From positions 3,978,501 to 4,042,500 of the forward strand of contig WPIO01000026.1 of the NCBI GenBank assembly GCA_009760855.2: a stretch of 64,000 bases of DNA. The letters run 5' to 3'. The DNA comes from Cristatella mucedo (lineage: Eukaryota; Bryozoa; Phylactolaemata; Cristatellidae). The notes beneath the pieces were generated by a model. That model was not told the origin of the DNA. It did no database searches and saw nothing but the letters and a program-made list of their open reading frames with translations. Made by a program: the position numbers and the translations under genes. This document shows positions 45,182 through 52,980 of this stretch, one piece after another. Numbering within the stretch: the stretch's first letter is position 1; every line of letters starts with the position of its first letter.

Positions 45182-46228
45182 TTAATGCTTCTTTATGAAT
45201 TTCATCACTTGATTTACCTTATGCAAACAATATTGCATTAAGCATAGCACTTTCAGCCTTAAAATTGCTTGAATTTGTTCCACCCACATCACTCGCTTCA
45301 ACTTTTTTTTATCTCTTTTTAGTTCTGATGAAAAATCCACTACTCCGTTCTCTACTAATTGTCTACCATACTTCACATAATCCAATCTATTATTTACTTC
45401 TGAGTTTTGTACAGTTCCACTAAAATTAATATTTGTTCCTGATTTTAATAATTTTATAATTTTTTCAAGATCATCGATAGGATTTCCTAATCGTTCTTTT
45501 TGAAGACTTAAAGCTTTCATTCTTTGTTCATGTGTATCCATTACTATCTTTTTTTTTATTAGAGTAGCTACAGCAACAGCAATTGAAACACCAATTCCAA
45601 CTCCACCAAAAACACTAGCAATGCTCGCAATAATAGGTGTAATGATAACAGGTAAGAATCCTCCTCTAACTTCTAAGAAATTATTCGACCAGTCTTTAGG
45701 GTCTAATTGAGCTGCACTCCAAGTTACTTCTTCACTAAACATATCTTTTAAGAATTTACTTGGATCTTTATAACAATCACTATTATCTATTTCTGCTTCT
45801 AGCAATATATCATTTATAAAATATCCTAGTCTTAATCCTTCAACCATTTTTTGTAGTCCATTAATTTTTCTGTCACTGTTTTCAAAAACACGTCCATACT
45901 AACCAGAACTAACATCATCTACTATTTCTTTTATAAATAAAATTAGATCAACTATTCCTGTAACACCACCTAGAAATCCTCCTAGTACATTAGCAGCAGC
46001 ACCAATTACTTTAAGTGATTGTAAAGCTATAGGTACTAATGTTGCAATCTTTTCAGAAGCAGCTAATGATAATCTTGCAGCAATCTTTGGAACTACTTTT
46101 GTAATTACTTTTTCACCTACATTTGTAGCTGTTTTAACACCTTATATTACATCTTTAGTTGTTTTAACTCATTCTTTTATATCTTCTCCAACACCTTTAC
46201 CTCATCTTGCTCATACTTTTTTCATCAT
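45182..46228 (-). pseudogene. Hydrophobic/glycine-rich membrane protein of the Maverick, broken
   Basis: The best open part (45847-45182, 221 residues) has GFLPVIITPIIASIASVFGG running into VGIGVSIAVAVATLI, one long or two short membrane segments, then a charged helix. Upstream frames to a double ATG at 46228 contain ANVLGGFLGGVTGIVDLILF, a second hydrophobic segment; three TGA and two other stops lie in the first 125 codons. The C-terminal 25 residues may be out of frame after 45300. It diverges from fibre-like gene 2 at 46250 with a 21-bp gap. The function is unknown; by analogy with hydrophobic Gly-rich virion proteins a membrane-fusion or pore role is possible, but this is inference. Confidence 0.55.
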
Positions 46229-46249
46229 ATATTATAAGTAATAGAAAAA

Positions 46250-47109
46250 GTAAGAACAGTTAATGGTAATATTTATACTAATCTTGATGCAAATAATAAT
46301 AGAATAACAAACATAGGTTTTCCTGTTAATAGTGGTGATGCTATAAGAATGGATTATGCTCTTAGTTCAAGTGCTGGTAACAATGTTATTAGTAACCCTT
46401 CAGGAGCAATAGCAAAAGTATCAAGCCTAACTGATTTATTACCTAAACAAGGTGCAGTAATGAAATCACAATTGAATTGTAAGAATGGTTATGGTATATC
46501 TGGTAATTCTGCTGATCGAACTGTTTACTCAGATCTAAGACCTTATAAAGTCATAAACTTTGGATTACTAAAAATTATGACACAAGTGTTTCAAGGTAAA
46601 GCAATGTCAAGCATTGATATGGGAAATAACAATATTATTAATGTAAAAGATTCTGATGTAGCAACAAAACAATATGTTGATAGTAATAAACAAATATCAT
46701 TTAGGTATTTAGGATTGATGAGTAATTATCAAAGTTTATTCTATCTTGATATGTTAGGTTTAAATATTACTGGTAATGGAAGTACAGGTCAAAGTTTTTC
46801 AGTGCAACAAATTACACCAGGAGATACACCTCTTATACACCCACAATTAGGAAAAACAATAGGATATGTAACTAATCTTTAAACATTCTTTCCAGGAGTA
46901 CTACCTAACTTCGCAATGGTATCTAATATTATGTATGCAACTAATCAAACTAATTCTTATCTAGAATTAACAAGTGATAATACTTATGGTGTAAGTGGTA
47001 CAGTAGTTTTAATAATTAATATTGATGGAACGTCTAGATATGCTATTGATAAGTTTACAGTTGCAAGTGGAATTCTTTTTATAGATTTTATTGTTAGTAT
47101 TGTATAGAA
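46250..47109 (+). pseudogene. Fibre-like protein 2 of the Maverick, one in-frame stop and lost start
   Basis: The frame is open from about 46250, just behind AATAGAAAA, with no ATG until 46349. Repeats of the tail-fibre type are LDANNNRITNIGFPVNSGDA and IDMGNNNIINVKDSDVATKQ followed by YVDSN. Its N-terminus parallels that of fibre-like protein 1. After a TAA at 46880-46882 the same frame continues to 47107 with beta-rich sequence (NTYGVSGTVVLIINIDGTSR), so the knob-like C-terminus is cut off by the stop. First of three fibre genes in tandem; the next starts within a few bases. Confidence 0.7.
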
Positions 47110-48060
47110 ATGTTAGGAAAAATAAGTAAGGGAAAGTCTGGAAAGAATTGCATTAAGAAGACTGGTGATGTACTTGGTGGAAATCTAAATATGGATAATA
47201 ATCTTATAGAGAATTTAGGTGATCATGTTGTTGCTGGTGATGCAGTAAATAGAAGGTATATAGATACTAACTTTGTTACAAAGATTTCTAGATCAACTAC
47301 TTCTGATGGAGATATTGGTATGAATAATTATAGAATAGTAGATCTTGCTAACCCTTAAATCCTAGTGATGCTGCAACCAAAGATTATGCTGATACTAAAC
47401 TATCACTTACAGCTGGAGAAATTAGAGGAAATTTAATTGTAAATGCTGGTATTAAAGCTAGTGGTCCTCCTGATAATGATACAAATAAAAGTTGTATTTG
47501 ATACACACTTCCTTAATGTTCATGGAGGAGCTGTTAATGGAAACTTAGATATGATGAGTAATATTATTAAAATTAAAAATAATCCTGTTACTCCTAATGA
47601 TGGTGTAAACCTTGTTGATCTAAATAGAATATTTAATGGAAATGTCGCAGAAGTTAAATTCTATGCAAAATATCTTTCAACTGATAATGTAGCAACATAT
47701 ACATTTCCAAAAATGGCTCAACTTAGTTCATCATCAGGAGAAGTGAACTTTGTTATAATCAATAATGATAATATAATTGAAAGAGGATTGTATGTTATAT
47801 GTACTACATATGAACAATCTTGATATTATTTTGATACTCGAAGTGATAGATATTTACCAGATGAAAGAGTTCTTGATAAAAAATTACTCTATCATCGACA
47901 AGTTACTTTAAGTCCATTTGATCAATATTACAAATTTAGATATACATTATTTGGAAGTTATGTACCCGATAAAGATAACAAACGTGTACGTGCTGGTGAT
48001 ATATTAATGACAGATGATTTACATTTCAGTTTTATTAATTACTGTTTATATAGAGTTAAG
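47110..48060 (+). pseudogene. Fibre-like protein 3 of the Maverick, broken
   Basis: The ATG at 47110 directly follows TGTATAGAA. Pieces in three registers contain KTGDVLGGNLNMDNNLIENL, GDAVNRRYIDTNF, IGMNNYRIVDLANP, NPSDAATKDYADTKLSL, VNGNLDMMSNIIKIKNNPV and a long C-terminal beta-rich region (VICTTYEQS, then after a TGA DTRSDRYLPDERVLDKKLLY and QVTLSPFDQYYKF). Breaks lie near 47355, 47500 and 47821. It has at least three shaft repeats, more than its neighbours, so shafts differ in length between paralogues. Likely a receptor-binding spike. Confidence 0.68.
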
Positions 48061-48598
48061 ATGAACACGCTTTCTAAAAGTGACTTACAAATGGCAGGAA
48101 CTTTGGATTTTAGTTCTAATAGAATAACAAATGTTGGTGAAACTGTTGATTCATTAGAAGTATTTAATAAATCATTTGCTGATAACAATTATCTAAGAAA
48201 AGATTCGGATCAACATATAATTGGTAATTTATCTGCAAATTCAAAGAAGTATGTAAGTATATCAGATCCTGTCAATGGAAGAGACATTGCAACAAAAAAT
48301 ATCTTGATACAAAATTAGATAGGTATATGAGACCTGTAACAATGAGTGAAAACTTAAATGTTATAAAATTAATAATGCGAAGAAATGAACCAAATTTAAT
48401 GCGTATAAACCAACTGATTTAGTTCCTAATAAATTCCTCCATCATTTTTATTTAAAGTGTGGAAATTATCCACATATTTCTAATATTATTGCGAATGCGC
48501 GTTTTATTAAATATTATAGAGATTTAACTGTAAAGAGTGTAAGTAACATTGGATATCCATCACAAGAATTTCCCTCTAGTAGTGGAAAACAATGTTAG
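48061..48598 (+). pseudogene. Fibre-like protein 4 of the Maverick, broken
   Basis: The ATG at 48061 follows TATATAGAGTTAAG, a displaced start motif; the frame is also continuous with the end of fibre-like protein 3. Repeats: DLQMAGTLDFSSNRITNVGE, FNKSFADNNYLRKDSDQHII and YVSISDPVNGRDIATKN. After frame changes near 48300 and 48365 and a TGA near 48385, the C-terminus contains YPHISNIIANARFIKYYRDL and ends CysStop at 48598, overlapping the next gene's ATG by 7 bases. Confidence 0.6.
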
Positions 48599-49242
48599 CA
48601 AAATTATCAGATACAAATATAAAAAAACCGATATATTCTAGTATGCTTAACAGTCTTATGAATAGAAAAAACAATTCAGCTGATAATAATAAAACTTATC
48701 AAAATTATGATATGTTTGAATACTCAATAGTTAAAAAGGGTGATGCTGATGATGAAGAAGTATCAAATATTGTAGATAATCAACAAATTGCAGAATTTCC
48801 AAATCAATTTGCTATGTATAAAAAATACTACTCAAAAGTATTAATTTATATAACATCAAAAAATAAAAGAGATGGAGAAGTGATACTTTCATCAATTAAG
48901 CAGAGATTCAATAATAGGAAATCTACTACTTCATTATCTTCTAACTTTCCTTTATGTAGTATTGAAGGTAGTGATTTAGTTTTAAATGATAATTCTTATA
49001 TTAAATATATAAAACTTGCCGACGGAAGAGTAAGGGTTCAATTAGAGTTTAAATATCCAGTATTGAGTTTTGTTGATGAAGTAGTTACCTATGCATTTGC
49101 AAAAGAAATTCTATCTAGAGTAACATCACTAGTATTGACTCGTTATGATTTTCTTGAAATTAAATTTTTAACAAATGTTTTCTTTTCTCCTACTAGATCA
49201 ATAGATCGCACAAACACCTCACTAGTACCATATATTCCATGA
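48592..49242 (+). CDS. Intact unknown Maverick protein, 216 residues
   Basis: One of the few long Maverick frames without a break. It opens LAKLSDTNIKKPIYSSMLNS after the Met and is Asn/Ser/Lys-rich, with a central charged segment VKKGDADDEEVSNIVDNQQI and a hydrophobic-alternating C-terminal half (GRVRVQLEFKYPVLSFVDEV, EILSRVTSLVLTRYDFLEIK). The ATG overlaps the end of fibre-like protein 4 and has no clear start motif. No family recognised. Position after the fibre cassette might suggest a fibre-associated or chaperone role; this is only a guess. Confidence 0.6.
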   Translation: MLAKLSDTNIKKPIYSSMLNSLMNRKNNSADNNKTYQNYDMFEYSIVKKGDADDEEVSNIVDNQQIAEFPNQFAMYKKYYSKVLIYITSKNKRDGEVILSSIKQRFNNRKSTTSLSSNFPLCSIEGSDLVLNDNSYIKYIKLADGRVRVQLEFKYPVLSFVDEVVTYAFAKEILSRVTSLVLTRYDFLEIKFLTNVFFSPTRSIDRTNTSLVPYIP

Positions 49243-49250
49243 TAAGAAGT

Positions 49251-49640
49251 TTAAATCTTCCAAACCATAGTCTTTTTTTTCAATTCTTCTGGTATATCAA
49301 AACTCTTTCCTGCATCTATCTCTTTCCTTATTTGTTCAGTTAGTTCTATTTTTTTACAGTAAGCTTCAGATTTTATACTATTAATTGTTTCTATTTTTAA
49401 GTCTTTAAGGAACTCTTCAAGGATTGAACCATCTCTAACTTTAGTGAATATATTTGCTATTTCTAGTTCAGAGTGATTGATTCTAAGTGCTTTATGTTCT
49501 AATACTAGTTTTACAGCATCTAATAAAGTTGATCTGATGTCTTCTATTCTACCCATTGGATAAGAACAGATTTTAAAGTTTGAATACTGTTGTCCTTGTA
49601 CTTATTTAAGACATTTTTTACTTCTTATCTCAACATTCAT
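49251..49640 (-). pseudogene. Unknown Maverick helical protein, one in-frame stop
   Basis: The ATG at 49640 directly follows TATATAGAAA. A TAA about 12 codons in (near 49602) interrupts the frame, which is then open to 49251. It is mostly helical and charged: RSTLLDAVKLVLEHKALRIN, GSILEEFLKDLKIETINSIK, and the end PEELKKKTMVWKI. About 129 codons overall. The motif marks 49640 as the original start rather than the internal ATG at 49556. No family recognised. Confidence 0.5.
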
Positions 49641-49676
49641 TTTCTATATATTTTTTTTATTTTTTATTTAAATTAA

Positions 49677-50157
49677 TTAAACAACACTTGGGTCAGGTTG
49701 TTCTAGTGCTGCCAATGCGGCTTTTTGTTTAGCACTCATACCATCACTAATACTTGGAAGAACTGCATAACACTCATCTTTAAGAATTCCAGAGATATCA
49801 GGTTTAATTCCAGATACTCCAGATATGACTGTAGAGAGTGATGGAAGTTGTGTTGCAATCCAAGTCGTATAATCACTAATTTCCCTAGGGTCATCGAGAA
49901 GAGCATCAACATTAGATCTAACTCTTGACCCAAGTCGCGATAGAACTTCAGTTTGACCAGCACTAATAATACTTTTGTGCTTCAACATCTGCTTCATCAA
50001 GATAGAATTTCTTAACAGACGTATCAATCATAAGTGAAATATCAGAATTGAGTTGTTGTTCATCATATGCTATCATTCTTGATCTAACAAGATAATATAC
50101 ATAGAATTTAAGTAATGCTGCAGTAGTTGCTAGCATTGGGTCAGTAACTGCTTCCAT
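49677..50157 (-). pseudogene. Unknown Maverick protein, frameshifted
   Basis: The ATG at 50157 directly follows TATATAGGAA. The first frame (50157-49963) opens EAVTDPMLATTAALLKFYVY and runs into a frame change near 49970; the second stays open to 49677 with AGQTEVLSRLGSRVRSNVDA, a segment LSTVISGVSGIKPDISGIL and the end ALEQPDPSVV. About 160 codons. It is helical and moderately hydrophobic. No family recognised. Confidence 0.5.
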
Positions 50158-50211
50158 TTCCTATATAATAATAAACAAATTTCACACAGATTTAAAGAAA
50201 GACTATCATAA

Positions 50212-50775
50212 TTACAAACCAAAACTCTCTTGTAGATTTGTAATGGCTTTTCTATTATTTACGCAAAAATCACTGTATTTCGTAAGTTCTTCATCTAATC
50301 TCTCAATTTCATTACAAATATCAAAATGTGAAGTAATATGTGAATCATTCAATGTTAAAATGAAATCATGAAATTTATAAGAACTGAATTTTCGATCGTG
50401 TATATATTTTAAAACATCTAAAGTTTATCTGCAGCATAGAATCTTAATATTCTTACATCCATCTACATATATATTACTTACATAATGTATCCAATAAAGA
50501 TTATTAATTTGAACTCCTATCTTTGTTTTTGGTGTTTTAGATTTATTATTTGCTTCTATTAGCATCTCATTTATCTTACTACGAATTTCCATCAGTTTGT
50601 CAAATGTATCACATATATCTATAAGAATACTAATATAAGAACTATCAATATCTGGAATGAGTTTATCAAGTGAATGTTTAACTATTCGTTGATATTCTCC
50701 TTTAAGTTTTTGAAGACCGATTTTCATTGCCATTTCTCTAGATTGTTCACAACTTAAAATTCTTGATACATCTAT
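50212..50775 (-). pseudogene. Unknown Maverick helical protein, lost start and one stop
   Basis: The frame begins at an ATA directly behind TATATAGAAA, so the start codon appears lost; the next ATG is at 50733. It is open to 50425, then a TAA, then open in the same frame to 50212 (188 codons overall). Contents: helical segments LKGEYQRIVKHSLDKLIPDI, DICDTFDKLMEIRSKINEML and, after the stop, FDICNEIERLDEELTKYSDF. No family recognised. Confidence 0.5.
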
Positions 50776-50812
50776 TTTCTATATATGAAAATAAAATTTT
50801 ATTTAATTGAAA

Positions 50813-51115
50813 TTAAATCTCTTCACCTTCAGAGCTATCAACAAATCCTTCAAGGAATTCTTCATATGATTTAACTTCATCTTCAGTGAGATCTTCGTAT
50901 TGTTTACCAAATAGAAGTTCTTCTAGATCTACCTCTTCATCTGATTCAGAATCCATGTATGCGAAAGCTTCAGACTCGTAAGACTCAGATTCCTCTTCTG
51001 TTTCCATTGTAGGATCGTAATCAGGATCATCAATTGAGTCTTCTGAATATTCTAATTCGCTATCAGAGCTTGTAATTTCTACTTCTGAAACTTGAGAATC
51101 TTCTTTTGGGTCCAT
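50813..51115 (-). CDS. Intact highly acidic Maverick protein, 100 residues
   Basis: The ATG at 51115 directly follows AATATAGG. The frame is unbroken. Almost half the residues are Asp or Glu, in runs with Ser and Tyr (SSDSELEYSEDSIDDPDYDP, EEVDLEELLFGKQYEDLTED). It is probably disordered. Acidic proteins like this can mimic DNA or act as chaperones for basic proteins; it lies next to the tiny basic protein at 51199-51291. Function inferred only. Confidence 0.6.
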   Translation of the reverse strand: MDPKEDSQVSEVEITSSDSELEYSEDSIDDPDYDPTMETEEESESYESEAFAYMDSESDEEVDLEELLFGKQYEDLTEDEVKSYEEFLEGFVDSSEGEEI

Positions 51116-51198
51116 CCTATATTAGTAAACATATTTTTGTTAATATATATTTAATTTCTCCATTGACTCGTATAGTTCTATCTCTTCCTTTATAGAAA

Positions 51199-51291
51199 CT
51201 AGTTTTTATCATCTTCCTTTTTCTTTTTATCTAAAAATCTAACTCTCTTTACTGGTACTGGTTTAGTATTTTCAATCTTCCTTTTTGGCAT
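51199..51291 (-). CDS. Tiny basic Maverick protein, 30 residues
   Basis: The ATG at 51291 directly follows TGATATAG. The peptide has PKRKIENTKP, then VKRVRFLDKKKKEDD, a nuclear-localisation-like and nucleic-acid-binding composition. It overlaps the 3' part of the zinc-binding frame at 51272-51457. Its size and charge recall small DNA-condensing core peptides of adenoviruses, but short frames of this size are common by chance. The start motif is the main support. Confidence 0.4.
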   Translation of the reverse strand: MPKRKIENTKPVPVKRVRFLDKKKKEDDKN

Positions 51292-51457
51292 CTATATCAA
51301 TATTACATTTTTCACAACGCCCTGGATTTGTACCATTGCTTAATGCTTCTGCAATCTTGTAATGACCGTATGCGTAACTACAGCAACCACAATCTAACCA
51401 GTAACCTTTTGATTCGAATCCTGATAGTGCAACTTTTTCTAACTCATTAGTAAATAA
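51272..51457 (-). pseudogene. Cys-rich zinc-binding-like frame after PolB
   Basis: A 61-codon frame overlaps the end of the PolB frame by 19 bases and includes GYWLDCGCCSYAYGHYKIAE and PGRCEKCNIDID, a C-x-C-C plus C-x2-C pattern that could bind zinc. It has no ATG or start motif. It may be the frameshifted C-terminal extension of PolB or a separate small protein. Confidence 0.4.
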
Positions 51458-52771
51458 TTAATGTTTATCTTGAATTTTTTATGAAACTTTCTAACTTGCT
51501 TTTCACTAAATCCATCAATTGCTATACCATTGAAAACTTGTATGCTATCAGTTAAACAACTAACAAAAGTATCATGCCCCATTATTTTAGTTAAAACTGC
51601 CTTTGTTACTCCTTTTGAGGCTGCTTTTCTTTCAGCATCAGCAATACCTACAGAGTATAGTCTTGGTCTTAAAAGCACATACTTCTGAAATTACTTTTCC
51701 TTCTGTTTCATCTTTAAACTTACCAATTGTATCAAGATCGAGGTAGTCAAGCATTGCTTTCCTATCATCGTAAAAACTATGTGTTTCAATTTCCATAATT
51801 AATGAGTCAGTATCAGTGTAGATTAAACTAACTTTATTTCCATATTTTGGTTTTATTACATAATAATAAAACTTTTGCATATGTAGTTTTGATAAATCTA
51901 GAATTGCACTGACAATAAATATCTGGTCTTTGATTGATTCATTTGAAATATTGTCAATGATTCTCCAAAGTCTCTAAAATTAACCATTTTAGATCTCTTA
52001 TTCTTTTATTGAATTTCTTTCTTCCAACTTGATCAATAACATTAATTAAGTTTTAACTATTTTTTTTCAACATCTTCACATGTTTTACCATTAAATGAAT
52101 TCATAATAAGTTTCCAAAGATTTCTTAAGAACTTTTTATTTGAATTTAATGCTTTCATTTCAGCACACATTTCAATATATGGTTTAAGCCATCTCGATTG
52201 CTTAAACTTAAAGACTCTCTTTACATTACATGTCATACCATGTGATAAACAGAACTTTAAACATCTATTGTAAAGTAAATAGTTCTTCTTTTGAAGAAAG
52301 TCACACATTAATTTTGGAACATTACTTGCTCCTGTTTTGAATTAATTTTGAAAGTTAGAATATTCACTACAATCAACAACTCTATTACATGCACATAACG
52401 GATATTCATTGTGTAAATCATGATAATACTCTTTAGTTTGTGGATCATATTCAATATCAATAACAAAGAAGTAACCAGTATCTGTTTCATCTTCTAATTA
52501 GGAATATTATCATTATTCCAACCTTCAGTAATTTCTTAGTTGGATATCCAAGCAATTCTTTAAGCGTTCCAAAGTCTGCATATCTTCTTTTTGTTTTATA
52601 AGCAAAAGTTAAAGTATTTCCTCCTCCAGTGACAACTGGTTCCGTAAAACTAACTTTATTAGGTCTTTCTTTCTTTCCAACGGCATTTCTACTTGATAAA
52701 TTAAAATCAATATCCATTAATCTCCCTGTCTCAAAATGAAAATAATTTCTTTGTCTCGATATTGAAGTCAT
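51439..52771 (-). pseudogene. Protein-primed family B DNA polymerase, N-terminus missing and broken
   Basis: It replicates the element by protein priming. Seen in order: IDIEYDPQTKEYYHDLHNEY (52460-52390) followed by PLCAC, a block before the polymerase domain in Maverick PolB; FKQSRWLKPYIEMCAEMKAL; the fingers motif KLIMNSFNGKT (near 52090); AILDLSKLHM (near 51900); the catalytic palm motif IYTDTDSLIM (near 51815); and ADAERKAASKGVTKAVL near 51620. The ATG at 52771 follows TTATATAGC, but the first 85 codons are unfamiliar and the 3'-5' exonuclease and N-terminal regions, normally 500 or more residues, are absent; only 36 bp remain before the TIR. Multiple frame changes and stops (near 52500, 52340, 52050, 51890, 51670). 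Confidence 0.85.
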
Positions 52772-52806
52772 GCTATATAAGGTAATAATATTTCTGCTAA
52801 AATAAA

Positions 52807-52975
52807 ATTAATTATTAAGAGAACTAAGTTTAATAAACAAAATAACACAAATAACTTAATTTAGTGTTGTGGAATTTTTTCACGATACGATATCGGGGAA
52901 TTTTTGGACAACCGAAGGTGAAACCGAGGTTGAACAAAAACTGCGTGATGTCGTATCGGGAAAAATCATGCAACA
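52807..52975 (-). repeat. Right terminal inverted repeat of the Maverick
   Basis: Reverse complement of 31019-31188 over its whole length, ending AAAATCATGCAACA. The PolB start motif lies 36 bp inside it. Short plus-strand frames over it (52869-53105) are not genes. Confidence 0.93.
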
Positions 52976-52980
52976 AAGGC
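52976..52980. repeat. Right target-site duplication of the Maverick (AAGGC)
   Basis: Direct repeat of 31014-31018, immediately outside CAACA. Confidence 0.75.

Larger units (their letters stand above)
31019..52975. mobile_element. Integrated Maverick/Polinton (adintovirus-like), about 22 kb, inactivated
   Basis: The unit is bounded by about 170-bp inverted repeats and a 5-bp direct repeat of host DNA. It is very A+T-rich against both flanks. It encodes the Maverick hallmark set: DDE integrase, protein-primed PolB, packaging ATPase, adenain-like protease, double-jelly-roll major capsid and penton-like minor capsids. Family knowledge: Mavericks are both transposons and integrated forms of viruses, 15-40 kb long. 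Most genes carry frameshifts or stops. SINEs lie at 34381-34546 and 37988-38152, and LINE A sequence at 35246-36212 and 31989-32145. The copy is therefore a fossil that entered the host germ line well before those insertions. Confidence 0.95.

Noticed and set aside
31019-52975. An alternative genetic code (TGA as Trp, or TAA/TAG as Gln) to explain in-frame stops
   Set aside because: Genes end at ordinary TAA, TAG and TGA codons at expected places, TGG is used for Trp throughout, and frameshifts are as common as stops. Decay is the simpler explanation, though three TGA codons clustered near 46200 drew attention.
31019-52975. Bacterial or phage contamination (tail-fibre motifs, HNH, YqaJ)
   Set aside because: The segment has host target duplications and contains the same SINEs and LINEs as the host flanks, and its core genes are Maverick-type.
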